Shown here: piece after piece, positions 1-8,444 of the stretch
Numbering within the stretch: position 1 is the stretch's first letter
Layout of the letters: every line of letters starts with the position of its first letter
Assembly (NCBI RefSeq): GCF_032931615.1
Contig: NZ_CP136759.1
Span: forward strand, 1,178,001 to 1,242,000
Direction of reading: 5' to 3'
Origin: Palleronia sp. LCG004
GTDB lineage: Bacteria; Pseudomonadota; Alphaproteobacteria; Rhodobacterales; Rhodobacteraceae
DNA: 64,000 nt
Notes under the pieces: model-generated
The model's database searches: none
Told to the model about the DNA's origin: nothing
The model's input: only the letters and a program-made list of their open reading frames with translations
Made by a program: the position numbers and the translations under genes

Positions 1-361
1 ATGTCCGAGGGGGTATCTTTCATGTCTCTTCCCTTCTTTGGCCACGGGCCTTGCGGGAAGTCTAGACAGGTTGTCCCGGACACGCACCACTGCGCAGTAC
101 GGGTAAACCTGTCCGGGTCGCCTCCCGCCCCGGAGTTTTCGTCAACGTGACGTAGACCTTAGCCCCGTCGCGTCCAATTCACGAGATGTCGTCGCCGCAA
201 ACCCGCCATGCGCATGGCGAATTCGTGGCAACTCCCACTTTCCTCCCTCACGACATACCTTTTCGCGACGAATTACCAGCCACTTCGTGCGGGGATCTTT
301 CCTTGTGCGCAAGCCCTGCATATAGAAGCGGTCGAATTTGCCAGACGGGATGCTATCGTCC
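1..361. other. left-edge region without a supported gene
   Basis: I see no supported gene before hisB. Frame 1 is open from the window edge to a TGA at about 150 (about 49 codons); it could be the 3' end of an upstream gene or chance, and I do not recognise the product. Between 66 and 117 there are two overlapping inverted repeats: ACAGGTT (66-72) with AACCTGT (106-112), and CCCGGAC (75-81) with GTCCGGG (111-117). They cannot both form fully and may be a terminator-like structure. The hisB promoter should lie in the right part; a TATAGA stands at 321-326, but no convincing -35 box goes with it. Confidence 0.5.
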
Positions 362-949
362 ATGCGCTCAGCTTCGATCACCAGAAAGACCTCGGAAACC
401 GAGATCACCGTTATGATCGACCTCGACGGGACCGGCATCTACGACATGTCGACCGGCGTGGGATTCTTCGATCACATGCTCGACCAGCTCGCGCGCCATT
501 CGCTGATCGACATGCGCGTGAAATGCGCGGGCGATCTGCACATCGACGACCATCACAGCGTCGAGGACGTAGGGATCGCGTTGGGTCAGGCCCTGTCGCA
601 AGCGCTTGGCGAAAAACGCGGTATAGAGCGCTACGGTCAATGTGCCCTGCCGATGGACGACACGCTGGTCACCGCGGCGCTCGATCTATCGGGTCGGCCC
701 TGGCTTGCCTGGAACGTACCTTTCCCGACAGAGAAGATCGGCACCTTCGACACTGAACTGGTGCGGGAGTTCTTCCAGGCGTTCTCGACGCATGGCGGGA
801 TCACGTTGCATGTCGACCTCATGCGGGGGCTCAACAGTCATCACATTGCCGAGGCCGCGTTCAAGTCCGTCGCTCGCGCCCTTCGGCAAGCTGTGACGGC
901 CGACCCACGCAAGGGACACAATATTCCCTCGACGAAGGGGGCGCTCTGA
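362..949 (+). CDS. hisB: imidazoleglycerol-phosphate dehydratase HisB
   Basis: Dehydrates imidazole glycerol phosphate to imidazole acetol phosphate in cytosolic histidine synthesis. The metal-binding motifs are visible: [11 protein letters not shown] at residues 36-46, [12 protein letters not shown] at 59-70, and a second histidine pair in [10 protein letters not shown] near 158-167. With the ATG at 362 the protein has 195 residues, the normal length for a single-domain HisB. The frame also allows a TTG at 338 and an ATG at 350, but these only add a non-conserved leader before [14 protein letters not shown], so I chose 362. hisH follows after 4 bp, so the two are surely co-transcribed. There is no fused phosphatase domain, unlike the enterobacterial HisB. 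Confidence 0.96.
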   Translation: MRSASITRKTSETEITVMIDLDGTGIYDMSTGVGFFDHMLDQLARHSLIDMRVKCAGDLHIDDHHSVEDVGIALGQALSQALGEKRGIERYGQCALPMDDTLVTAALDLSGRPWLAWNVPFPTEKIGTFDTELVREFFQAFSTHGGITLHVDLMRGLNSHHIAEAAFKSVARALRQAVTADPRKGHNIPSTKGAL

Positions 950-953
950 ACCG

Positions 954-1598
954 ATGCTGACCGTCCTTATCGACACCGACAGCGGCAACCTGCATTCGGC
1001 CGAGAAGGCCTTCCAGCGCATGGCACGCGAGGTGGACGGGGGCAGCATCCTCGTCTCCGCCAATCCCGAGGACGTGGCGCGTGCCGACCGGGTCGTTTTG
1101 CCCGGCGACGGTGCCTTCCCTGCCTGTCGCCGCGCGCTTGTCGCCGACAGGCAGGCGCTCCATCAGGCGCTCCTAGAAACGGTAGAGACGCGCGGCCGGC
1201 CTTTTCTCGGGATCTGCGTCGGAATGCAACTGATGGCCCGACGTGGTTTCGAGTACGAGGAAACCCGGGGCTTCGGTTGGATTGATGCCGATGTCGTTCC
1301 GATCGAGCCCCAGGACCGGACGCTCAAGGTGCCGCATATGGGGTGGAACGACCTTTTGATCGACAACCCACACCCCGTGCTGGATGGGCTCATCACGGGC
1401 GATCACGCCTATTTCGTTCATTCATATCACATGCGAATGGCCGAGACCGATCAGCGCATTGCGCACTGCGAGTACGGCGCAGATGAAATCACGGCGATCG
1501 TAGCGAACGGGACCTGCGTCGGGACGCAATTCCACCCGGAAAAAAGCCAGTCTGCAGGTCTCCGCCTGATCGCGAATTTTCTAGGCTGGAAACCCTAA
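954..1598 (+). CDS. hisH: imidazole glycerol phosphate synthase glutamine amidotransferase subunit HisH
   Basis: Class-I glutaminase that passes ammonia to HisF. The triad is visible: Cys88 in GICVGMQLM, and His194 and Glu196 in FHPEKS; the oxyanion strand PGDGAF is near 50-55. At 214 residues it has the usual length. It lies 4 bp after hisB. Its partner hisF is about 2.5 kb downstream, beyond hisA and three opposite-strand genes, so the two synthase subunits are not cotranslated here. Confidence 0.96.
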   Translation: MLTVLIDTDSGNLHSAEKAFQRMAREVDGGSILVSANPEDVARADRVVLPGDGAFPACRRALVADRQALHQALLETVETRGRPFLGICVGMQLMARRGFEYEETRGFGWIDADVVPIEPQDRTLKVPHMGWNDLLIDNPHPVLDGLITGDHAYFVHSYHMRMAETDQRIAHCEYGADEITAIVANGTCVGTQFHPEKSQSAGLRLIANFLGWKP

Positions 1599-1602
1599 CG
1601 GT

Positions 1603-1851
1603 TCAAGCGCGCTTGCATTCGAAGACATGCCGGAAGCCGCCGCGGCCATTGCCACGCGTCTCGACATACTGCCACCCTTTCCCACGCGCGAGACATCTCT
1701 GCGCTGCGGCGTCGTATGTGGCCTGTCCTGGATAAGGCGTTGCCAGATAGGTATCGATGACGAAGCGGTGCGGGACAAGCACATCTTCGCTTGCCCCGCC
1801 GCATCCCGCTAGAATGAGCGGGATCATCGAGATGAAGGGAAACCGTTTCAT
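1603..1851 (-). CDS. small putative lipoprotein
   Basis: An 82-residue protein with a basic start, a hydrophobic stretch and a lipobox LAGC with Cys17, so it is probably an exported, lipid-anchored protein. The mature part (about 65 residues) has two more cysteines and a basic end; I do not recognise a family. It ends 4 bp from the hisH stop (tail to tail) and sits 44 bp downstream of the hydrolase gene on the same strand, which could carry it on one transcript. Its last codons hold the perfect palindrome CAAGCGCGCTTG (1604-1615). The short length and lack of a family keep confidence moderate, but the lipobox supports a real gene. Confidence 0.65.
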   Translation of the reverse strand: MKRFPFISMIPLILAGCGGASEDVLVPHRFVIDTYLATPYPGQATYDAAAQRCLARGKGWQYVETRGNGRGGFRHVFECKRA

Positions 1852-1895
1852 GCAGGCGATCGTCTACGATCCCCGTTAACGGCAGCCTAAAATCC

Positions 1896-2702
1896 TCAAC
1901 CTTTCAGGAACGCCAGAAGATCTGTGTTGAGCCGATCGCCATGCGTTGCCGTCAATCCATGCGGTGCACCGTCGTATTCCTCAACGGTCGCGTTCGGCAC
2001 GAGTTTGGCTGCTGCCCGACCCGCAGTGTCGATCGGAACGATTTCGTCGCCCGTTCCGTGCACGATCAGCGTCGGCAAATCGAATTTTTTTACATCCTCG
2101 CGGAAATCGGTACGACCGAACGCATCCACGCAATCGAGCGTGGCCTTGGGGCTTGCCAGCATCGCCATGCCCCAAGCCCAGTGGCGCGTCGCGTCGCTCA
2201 CATCACCTCCAAAGAAATCCTTGAAGAAGGTTTCGAAGAACGCCGGTCGATCCTTGCGTATGCCGTCCTTCATGCCGACAAAGACGTCCTCGGGCACCCC
2301 GCCCTCGTTGTCGTCAGTCTTCAGCATGAAGGGTGCCACGCTCGAAATCAGGGCGGCGGAGCGCAGCCGTTGTGTGCCGTGCCGACCGATATACCGAGCG
2401 ACTTCCCCGCCGCCCATGGAAAAGCCGACGATCGTGGCGTCGCGCAGGTCCAGCGCATTCATGATCGACGCCAGATCGTCTGCCATCGTATCATAATCGT
2501 AACCGCCGGTAGGCTGCCCCGACCGTCCGAAGCCGCGGCGATCATAGCTCACCACACGGTAACCCGCTTCGAGCAGGGCGAGGGCCTGATGTTCCCAGCT
2601 ATCGGCGTTGAGGGGCCAACCGTGGATCAGAACCACGGGGCGACCATTGCCCCAATCCTTGACGTAGAGGTCTGTCTTGTCGGACGTCTGAACGATGGGC
2701 AT
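1896..2702 (-). CDS. alpha/beta hydrolase (non-heme chloroperoxidase/esterase type)
   Basis: A 268-residue single-domain alpha/beta hydrolase. The oxyanion motif HGWP is at 27-30, the nucleophile Ser95 lies in GFSMGG, the acid is probably Asp219 (HGTGDE) and the base His248 (APHGLT). The sequence resembles the cofactor-free haloperoxidase/aryl-esterase group; the true substrate is probably an ester and cannot be read from sequence. No signal peptide, so cytoplasmic. It is transcribed against the his genes between hisH and hisA, and looks like an accessory gene lodged in a biosynthetic cluster. Confidence 0.9.
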   Translation of the reverse strand: MPIVQTSDKTDLYVKDWGNGRPVVLIHGWPLNADSWEHQALALLEAGYRVVSYDRRGFGRSGQPTGGYDYDTMADDLASIMNALDLRDATIVGFSMGGGEVARYIGRHGTQRLRSAALISSVAPFMLKTDDNEGGVPEDVFVGMKDGIRKDRPAFFETFFKDFFGGDVSDATRHWAWGMAMLASPKATLDCVDAFGRTDFREDVKKFDLPTLIVHGTGDEIVPIDTAGRAAAKLVPNATVEEYDGAPHGLTATHGDRLNTDLLAFLKG

Positions 2703-2864
2703 GAGGGTATCCTCCTGAATTTATGGCTTGACGATCCAACGACCTCGCGGCCCGCGGCGTTCCCGCTGTTGCACCTGCCCGCGTACGGGGGCAAAAGGTC
2801 GCCGCATGGGTGGGGATGCGCCCTCTCCAGCCCTGCCAGATCCAGCCATCCGGAGTGCCACCAC

Positions 2865-3584
2865 ATGATCCTCTACCCCGCCATCGATCTGAAGGACGGC
2901 AGATGCGTGCGTCTTCTGCGTGGTGACATGAACAAAGCGACGGTCTTTGGCGAGGATCCGGCTGCGCAGGCCGAAAGCTTCGAGAAGGCCGGTTGCGGGT
3001 GGATCCATCTCGTGGACCTCAATGGTGCATTCGAAGGGCGTCCCGTGAACGCGGGTGCCGTCGAGGCGATCCTCGACCGGATATCGGTGCCGGCGCAACT
3101 CGGCGGCGGAATCCGTGACATGGCCACGATCGAGACCTGGCTCGACAGGGGGTTGGCCCGCGTGATCCTCGGCACCGTCGCTGTGGAAGACCCCGACCTT
3201 GTCCGCGAAGCAGCGCGGGCTTTCCCGGGCAAGATCGCCGTCGGACTGGATGCACGGAACGGACGCGTGGCAACACGGGGATGGGCGAACGAAACCGATC
3301 TCGACGTGACCGATCTGGCCCGTTCGTTCGAGGATGCCGGTGTGGCTGCCATAATCTATACTGACATCGATCGTGACGGCGCGATGGGCGGTCCGAACAT
3401 AGCGGCGACCGAAACGCTCGCCCGCGCCATCGAAATTCCCGTCATAGCATCAGGTGGCGTATCCTCGATGGAGGATTTGCTTGCCCTCAGGGATACCGGG
3501 GTGATCGCCGGTGCAATTTCAGGCCGTGCCCTTTATGATGGAGCGATAGATCTGAAGGCGGCGGCACAGGCTTTGGGAGCCTGA
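2865..3584 (+). CDS. hisA: phosphoribosylformimino-5-aminoimidazole carboxamide ribotide isomerase HisA
   Basis: Amadori isomerase converting ProFAR to PRFAR in histidine synthesis. It is a (beta/alpha)8 barrel with catalytic Asp8 (PAIDLKDG) and Asp129 (VGLDARNG), and phosphate-binding glycine loops (GGGIRD, ASGGVSS). At 239 residues it has the usual length. The frame is open far upstream, but only the part from ATG 2865 matches the family; the upstream stretch is antisense to the hydrolase. The 162 bp before the start should hold its own promoter, since the upstream neighbour is divergent. Confidence 0.96.
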   Translation: MILYPAIDLKDGRCVRLLRGDMNKATVFGEDPAAQAESFEKAGCGWIHLVDLNGAFEGRPVNAGAVEAILDRISVPAQLGGGIRDMATIETWLDRGLARVILGTVAVEDPDLVREAARAFPGKIAVGLDARNGRVATRGWANETDLDVTDLARSFEDAGVAAIIYTDIDRDGAMGGPNIAATETLARAIEIPVIASGGVSSMEDLLALRDTGVIAGAISGRALYDGAIDLKAAAQALGA

Positions 3585-3591
3585 AACAAGA

Positions 3592-4035
3592 TCAATTCGC
3601 TGCTGCGGCAGACGCGAAGTTTTCCAAAGCCTCGTCCATCCGTGTCAGAACTTCCTGATCTGCCGACAGATCCAGCCCGTCGAACATGTCTTCGACCGGC
3701 TCGTACGCGACCCATGTCTGGCCATCTGCATCCGCATAGACCAGCATCTTCAGCGGCAGTTCCAGACCGGCAAGCATGTTCTGCTGCATCACGGGAGTCC
3801 CGAGTTCGGGGCTGCCGAAAATGAGGAGCTGGCTGTCGGGCAGTTCCATATCCACACGCGAGGCACCCGCCGCATGATCGACGGTCGCGAAGATCCTCGC
3901 CCCGGCATCCTCGACGGCGTTCGTCAGTCGCTGCATCGCCTGGTTCACGGTACCGGGAGCCTGCAACCGTTGGTAATCTGCCAGCGCCGGTGCCGTCGCC
4001 AATGCGGCAATGGTAGCGAGTGTGATCGTCCTCAT
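3592..4035 (-). CDS. periplasmic DUF302 protein
   Basis: A 147-residue protein with a signal peptide (MRTITLATIAALATAPALA, cleavage near residue 19) followed by a DUF302 domain; the stretch around LPDSQLLIFGSPELGTP fits that fold. DUF302 proteins are small soluble domains of unknown biochemical role. The frame continues upstream to 4560, but that part is antisense to hisF, so I start at 4035, where the signal peptide begins. It lies between hisA and hisF on the opposite strand, 7 bp from the hisA stop. Confidence 0.85.
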   Translation of the reverse strand: MRTITLATIAALATAPALADYQRLQAPGTVNQAMQRLTNAVEDAGARIFATVDHAAGASRVDMELPDSQLLIFGSPELGTPVMQQNMLAGLELPLKMLVYADADGQTWVAYEPVEDMFDGLDLSADQEVLTRMDEALENFASAAAAN

Positions 4036-4128
4036 GGTATGTCCTCCGTCATTTCGTCCGCCAACCCCATCGCACACGTTGCGGTTCCGCCACTGGCGCA
4101 AGGTCGGCACGCGCGCTAGAAGCAGCCC

Positions 4129-4890
4129 ATGCTCAAGACACGCGTCATACCCTGTCTGGACGTCGCCGATGGACGCGTCGTGAAGGGCGTCAATTTCGTC
4201 GATCTGCGTGATGCAGGCGATCCGGTTGACGCAGCCATCGCGTACGATGCCGCCGGCGCGGACGAACTCTGTTTTCTCGACATCAACGCAACGCACGAGA
4301 ATCGCGGTACGCTCTACGATCTCGCGACCCGCACGGCCGAGCATTGCTTCATGCCGCTGACCATCGGCGGTGGTGTTCGGTCGCATCACGACGTGCGCGC
4401 GCTGCTCCTTGCAGGTGCCGACAAGGTGAGCTTCAATTCCGCAGCCGTTGCCAATCCCGACGTGGTGGCCGAGGCCGCGGACCGGTTCGGGTCGCAATGC
4501 ATCGTCGTCGCGATCGACGCGAAGTCCGTCGCGCCCGACAGGTGGGAAATATTCACTCATGGCGGCAGGCGTGCGACGGGAATCGACGCGGTCGAGTTCG
4601 CTCGGACGGTCGCAGCCAAGGGCGCGGGCGAAATCCTGCTGACCTCCATGGATCGCGATGGGACACGTTCGGGGTTCAACCTGCCGCTGACCCGCGCGAT
4701 CAGCGACGCAGTTTCAGTACCGGTCATCGCTTCGGGTGGTGTCGGCACGCTCGACCACCTGGTCGAAGGGGTGACAATGGGCGGGGCCTCCGCCGTGCTT
4801 GCCGCGTCGATCTTCCATTTCGGCGAATTCACGATTGCCGAGGCGAAGGCCCATATGGAAACCGCTGGCATCCCCATGAGAATGACATGA
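4129..4890 (+). CDS. hisF: imidazole glycerol phosphate synthase cyclase subunit HisF
   Basis: Cyclase half of IGP synthase: it uses ammonia from HisH to turn PRFAR into IGP and AICAR. The barrel has catalytic Asp11 (CLDVADG) and Asp130 (VVAIDAKS), with phosphate loops GGGVRS and ASGGVGT. Length is 253, as expected. Its stop overlaps the hisE start (ATGA, 4887-4890), so hisF and hisE are translationally coupled. AICAR links this step to purine synthesis. Confidence 0.96.
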   Translation: MLKTRVIPCLDVADGRVVKGVNFVDLRDAGDPVDAAIAYDAAGADELCFLDINATHENRGTLYDLATRTAEHCFMPLTIGGGVRSHHDVRALLLAGADKVSFNSAAVANPDVVAEAADRFGSQCIVVAIDAKSVAPDRWEIFTHGGRRATGIDAVEFARTVAAKGAGEILLTSMDRDGTRSGFNLPLTRAISDAVSVPVIASGGVGTLDHLVEGVTMGGASAVLAASIFHFGEFTIAEAKAHMETAGIPMRMT

Positions 4891-5195
4891 GCGCGATTGA
4901 CCGTCTTGCCCAGACGATCGAAGCACGTCGCGATGCCGATCCCGACGGAAGCTGGACTGCGAAGCTCCTCGCCAAAGGGCCCGAGAAGTGCGCGGAAAAA
5001 TTCGGAGAGGAAGCGATCGAGGCCGTCATCGAGGCCGTCAAGGGCGACCGCGAGCGCCTGATCTCCGAAGCGGCGGATGTCCTTTATCATTTGCTCGTCA
5101 TGTGCGCCGCGCGCGGCGTAAGCCTTCCCGAGATCGAAGCCGAACTTGATGCGCGGGCGGGAAGATCGGGCATCGAGGAAAAAGCCTCTCGCTGA
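4887..5195 (+). CDS. hisE: phosphoribosyl-ATP pyrophosphatase HisE
   Basis: Hydrolyses PR-ATP to PR-AMP, the second step of histidine synthesis. It is a 102-residue all-alpha MazG-type protein; [13 protein letters not shown] and [12 protein letters not shown] carry the acidic metal-binding positions. The start is fixed by the ATGA overlap with hisF. It is a stand-alone HisE with no fused HisI. It ends the his cluster; hisG, hisD, hisI and hisC are not in this window. Confidence 0.95.
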   Translation: MSAIDRLAQTIEARRDADPDGSWTAKLLAKGPEKCAEKFGEEAIEAVIEAVKGDRERLISEAADVLYHLLVMCAARGVSLPEIEAELDARAGRSGIEEKASR

Positions 5196-5254
5196 CATGT
5201 GAAGCGAAATGTTTTGCGCGCGAACCACCGCTTGGGTCGGTCCGTGGCGCGAAA

Positions 5255-5267
5255 GTCAACAATTGAC
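5255..5267. promoter_or_regulatory. perfect dyad upstream of the dapA-like gene
   Basis: GTCAA-CAA-TTGAC is a perfect 5-bp inverted repeat 68 bp before the aldolase start. Its right arm (TTGACG, 5263-5268) could also serve as a -35 box. The next gene but one is an FCD-type GntR regulator, and this family often binds short GT...AC dyads, so an operator is plausible. This is inferred from sequence alone. Confidence 0.35.
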
Positions 5268-5334
5268 GACTTGAAAGATCAGCGGCAACACGCCAACATG
5301 TCAGTCGAAAGATCCCCCTGATCCGGAGAGTGTC

Positions 5335-6249
5335 ATGTCTTCCGCTTCCGCCGCTACGTCTATGGCCAAGACGGCCCCTCGTGCCCATCTCTTCGGCATT
5401 TCCACTGCGATGGTGACGCCCTTTGGGGAAGACGGAAATGTCGATCTCGTACGCTTTGCGGGTCAGGCCGACCGGGTCGTCACCGGGGGCGCGGATGGCG
5501 TTACGCTCTTTGGAACGACCGGAGAAGGCGCATCGCTCGGCCCCACCGAGCGTGAGGCGATGTTGTCAGCGGTTCTCGATGCGGGGATTTCACCCGATGC
5601 CGTGACGGTGGCGATCGTCGCAAGCGACCTGGAAACCGCCGAGACACAAGCAAGAGCTGCGCTGACGCGCGGGGTGACGAGCCTGCTTCTGACCCCGCCT
5701 TTCTACTTCAAGGGCGTGGATGATGACGGCGTCTTCGACTGGATGACTGATTTCATCGGACGCGTTGCGGACAGATCCCCGCGCATCATCCTCTATCATA
5801 TTCCGCAGATGACGGGCGTGTCGCTTGATGGACCTCTCATTCGCCGCTTGAAGGAAAGCTGTGGCGAGGCGATCTTCGGCGTAAAGGACAGCGCCGGAGA
5901 TTGGGCACATACCGAAGCGCTTCTGCCGATGGACGACCTTGCCATCATGATCGGAGACGAACGGCTCTTGGCCCGCGCGGCTCCGCTCGGAGGCGCGGGA
6001 GCGATCAGCGGAATGGCGAACCTTATGCCCGAAGCGCTTGGAAAGGTGATCCGCGAAGGTCGACAGAACACTGCGCTCGACCGGCTCGTCGAGGGCGTCG
6101 TCGCGCATCCCGTGACGCCGATGGTCAAGGCCTTGGTCGGTGCGCAGATAGGCGACGCCGCGTGGACGCGGACCCGCGCGCCGCTCCGCCCGGCTGATCC
6201 AGCAGTGGTCGAGAACTTGGCACAGCAGGTCGCGGACCTTACAAGCTGA
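5335..6249 (+). CDS. dihydrodipicolinate synthase (DapA)/N-acetylneuraminate lyase family aldolase
   Basis: A class-I aldolase of 304 residues. It has the Schiff-base lysine Lys184 (GVKDSAGDW), the catalytic tyrosine Tyr154 (LYHIPQ) and the pyruvate-binding loop GTTGE at 60-64. Family members condense or cleave pyruvate with an aldehyde. An FCD-type GntR regulator follows after 14 bp, which fits a catabolic or inducible aldolase better than housekeeping lysine synthesis; the substrate is unknown. GGAGAG lies just before ATG 5335; a second Met (residue 10, 5362) is a possible shorter start closer to the family length of about 295. Confidence 0.85.
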   Translation: MSSASAATSMAKTAPRAHLFGISTAMVTPFGEDGNVDLVRFAGQADRVVTGGADGVTLFGTTGEGASLGPTEREAMLSAVLDAGISPDAVTVAIVASDLETAETQARAALTRGVTSLLLTPPFYFKGVDDDGVFDWMTDFIGRVADRSPRIILYHIPQMTGVSLDGPLIRRLKESCGEAIFGVKDSAGDWAHTEALLPMDDLAIMIGDERLLARAAPLGGAGAISGMANLMPEALGKVIREGRQNTALDRLVEGVVAHPVTPMVKALVGAQIGDAAWTRTRAPLRPADPAVVENLAQQVADLTS

Positions 6250-6263
6250 GGGGGTGCGATCCG

Positions 6264-6902
6264 ATGTCGTTGCGCGAACAGGCCTACGAAAGCTTTACGG
6301 AGCAGCTGCTGACCCGGCGTATTTCGCTGGGGCAGTTCGTCTCGCAACGGGAACTGGTGAAGCTGACGGGTATGCCGCTCGGAGCCATCCGAGAAATGAT
6401 CCCGAGGCTGGAGGTCGACGGCTTGATCCGCACGGTTCCGAACCGTGGACTGCAGATTATCCAAGTTGATATCGAACTCATCCGCAACGCATTCCAGCTT
6501 CGGCTGGTGCTTGAGCGTGAGGCTGTACACAATTTCGTCGGCATTGCGAGCGAGGAGATGGTCGAGGACCTCCGACGCCGCCATCTCGAAACGCGGGAAG
6601 AAGCTCAGGCAGGTGTGACGGCCGAATTGCTCGCCCGTGCGCAGCAGATGGACTGGGATATGCACGACCTCATGATCGACGCGCTCGGCAACGAGCTCAT
6701 TTCATCGATCTACCGAACCAACTCGATCAAGATCCGGCTGATCCGGAACGAAGATACGCGAATGCTGCCGGAACTCGTCGTTTCGGTCATGGACGAGCAC
6801 CTTCGCTTCATCGATGCACTGGCAAGTCGTGACGTCGAAGCGGCCGAGGCCGCTCTTGCCGCGCATCTTGAGAGTGCAAAGCGCCGTGCGGTGCGGATCT
6901 AG
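6264..6902 (+). CDS. GntR family transcriptional regulator with FCD domain
   Basis: A 212-residue DNA-binding regulator. Residues 1-70 form the winged helix (LVKLTGMPLGAIREMIPRLE is the recognition part), followed by an all-helical FCD ligand domain with His/Asp/Arg positions typical of metal- and acid-binding FCD proteins. It is 14 bp downstream of the aldolase gene and probably controls that operon, perhaps through the dyad at 5255-5267. Its TAG stop shares the palindrome CTAG with the stop of the convergent gene (6899-6902). Confidence 0.9.
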   Translation: MSLREQAYESFTEQLLTRRISLGQFVSQRELVKLTGMPLGAIREMIPRLEVDGLIRTVPNRGLQIIQVDIELIRNAFQLRLVLEREAVHNFVGIASEEMVEDLRRRHLETREEAQAGVTAELLARAQQMDWDMHDLMIDALGNELISSIYRTNSIKIRLIRNEDTRMLPELVVSVMDEHLRFIDALASRDVEAAEAALAAHLESAKRRAVRI

Positions 6903-7312
6903 GACAGCAGTCTCGCGTAGTCGATCTTGGGGCAGCGATCCATGACGACGCTCAGCCCCGAGGCACGCGCCGTTTCAGCGGCACCCTCGTGGACGACGCC
7001 AAGCTGCATCCAGACGACCCGCAGATCTGGAAGTGTCTCGATCGCTTCTTCCACGATCCGCAGTACGTGTTCGGGTCGACGAAAGATGTCGATCATTTCG
7101 ATCCCTGCTGGAAGATTGGCGATCGAGGCGACGATCTTTCGGCCGAACAGGATCTCGCCGGCATGGCCGGGATTCACCGGATGGACCTCGTAACCCTTCT
7201 CGATGAGGAACCGCCCCACACCGTTGCTCGGTCGCCCGAGATTGGTCGATGCACCGATCATGGCGATGCTACGGCACGTCTTAAGGATCTCGCGGATCTC
7301 TCGATCGGTCAT
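6899..7312 (-). CDS. CoA-binding domain protein (YccU-like)
   Basis: A 137-residue Rossmann-fold protein of the CoA_binding_2 type. The nucleotide loop is near the N-terminus (SIAMIGASTNLGRPS), followed by the conserved stretch VHPVNPGHAGEILFG and the C-terminal DRCPKIDY. Proteins of this type bind CoA; their role is not well defined. It is convergent with the FCD regulator, with a 4-bp overlap at the stops. Confidence 0.88.
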   Translation of the reverse strand: MTDREIREILKTCRSIAMIGASTNLGRPSNGVGRFLIEKGYEVHPVNPGHAGEILFGRKIVASIANLPAGIEMIDIFRRPEHVLRIVEEAIETLPDLRVVWMQLGVVHEGAAETARASGLSVVMDRCPKIDYARLLS

Positions 7313-7472
7313 CCGCGCAACTCGTCATAAAAATGCGCCCACGGCGCGAGGGCCGGGGCGCAGGTACGGAACGAGGGACAGTGTTTGACCACCGGCGGTT
7401 CCACGACCGGCAGCATGGGCGATAGGTGGGCTACCGGAGTTGGTGGCGCCACTGAATCTCGCCAAAGCGTGA

Positions 7473-8261
7473 TCACCGTGATGCGCCTTGCCGGGTAGCA
7501 TAAAGCGCCACAGCCGCCGCATTCGACACATTGAGCGACCCGAAACCCCCCGCAGCCTCGATCCGAACCAAACGGTCGCAGAGGGTTCTCGTCCTTTCCC
7601 GGAGGCCGGGTCCCTCGGCCCCGAGGACGAGCGCGAGCGCGTGACCGGGGAGCGCCCCGGCGGCTTCGGCGACGCTCTCCTCGGCTTCACCGTCGAGACC
7701 GAGCAGTGTGACGCCCATATCGCGCAGGTTTTCCATCGTATTGCCGAGATTGCCGACCCGCAGATACGGCTGCCGTTCGAGCGCACCGGATGCCGTCTTG
7801 GCGAGTGCACCGGTCTCGGGCGCGGAATGACGTTGCGGGGCAATGACCGCGCGCGCCCCGAAGACCTCGGCCGAGCGCAGGATCGCACCGACGTTATGCG
7901 GATCGGTCACGCGGTCGAGCAGGACGAAGAGCGCCGTGCCCTGCCCCTCCGTCACGATCCGCTCGAGGGGACCCCAATCGAGAGCCGATACCTCGAGCGC
8001 CGCGCCCTGATGGACTGAGCCGGGATCCAGCGGCACGTCGAACTTTCGAGGATCGGCGATCTCTGGCTCGAGGCCGGACCCGGCGATCGCGGAGGCGAGC
8101 TTGTCGGCCGCGTTCTTCGTGACGACGAGGCGATGTCTCGCCCGGCGGGGATTTTCCAGCGCATCGCGCACTGCATGCAGACCGAAGAGCCAGAACGTCG
8201 CGCGATCTGCATCGCGTTGCGACTGTTCCTTTTCGATCACCCATTTTGGTTTCTGTGCCAT
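7473..8261 (-). CDS. rlmB: 23S rRNA (guanosine-2'-O-)-methyltransferase RlmB
   Basis: A SpoU/TrmH-family methyltransferase of 262 residues that would methylate the 2'-O of G2251 in 23S rRNA. The N-terminal RNA-binding domain (FWLFGLHAVRDALENP) precedes a trefoil-knot SAM domain with ALVLGAEGPGL and the closing motif SLNVSNAAAVALY. The alternative TrmH-family assignment is possible, but the N-terminal domain favours RlmB. It starts 86 bp left of tRNA-Tyr, on the opposite strand, so two translation-related genes are divergent. Confidence 0.88.
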   Translation of the reverse strand: MAQKPKWVIEKEQSQRDADRATFWLFGLHAVRDALENPRRARHRLVVTKNAADKLASAIAGSGLEPEIADPRKFDVPLDPGSVHQGAALEVSALDWGPLERIVTEGQGTALFVLLDRVTDPHNVGAILRSAEVFGARAVIAPQRHSAPETGALAKTASGALERQPYLRVGNLGNTMENLRDMGVTLLGLDGEAEESVAEAAGALPGHALALVLGAEGPGLRERTRTLCDRLVRIEAAGGFGSLNVSNAAAVALYATRQGASR

Positions 8262-8347
8262 GCCCCGCCCTTGCGTCCCGGCGGATCGAAATTCAAGCGA
8301 ATTTCGTCTTGACCCCCGAAGTCACCCCGGATACCTCAGCCGCCAGT

Positions 8348-8431
8348 GGGCGACAGGCCGCAAGGTGTGGCAGGGGACTGTAACTCCCTCGCGGAGACGC
8401 ACGCCTGGTTCGATTCCAGGGTCGCCCACCA
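8348..8431 (+). tRNA. tRNA-Tyr (GTA)
   Basis: An 84-nt class-II tRNA. The acceptor stem GGGCGAC (8348-8354) pairs with GTCGCCC (8421-8427), then A and an encoded CCA (8429-8431). The D-arm is GCC...GGC, the anticodon arm GGGGA-CTGTAAC-TCCCT gives anticodon GTA, a long variable arm follows, and the T-arm is CCTGG-TTCGATT-CCAGG. All stems pair. No integrase or partial copy of its 3' end lies nearby, so it is not acting as an attachment site in this window. Confidence 0.96.
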
Positions 8432-8444
8432 CTCACACCATGCG

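Noticed and set aside
1..361. Histidine-attenuator leader peptide before hisB
   Set aside because: No short frame with a run of His codons and a following terminator hairpin.
1941..2864. N-terminal extension of hisA back to 1941
   Set aside because: Antisense to the hydrolase; HisA begins [12 protein letters not shown] at 2865.
5335..6249. Naming the aldolase dapA
   Set aside because: Active-site residues are shared by many pyruvate aldolases, and the adjacent FCD regulator argues for catabolism.
8348..8431. tRNA-Tyr as an integration site of a genomic island
   Set aside because: No integrase, no repeated 3' end, and normal neighbours on both sides.
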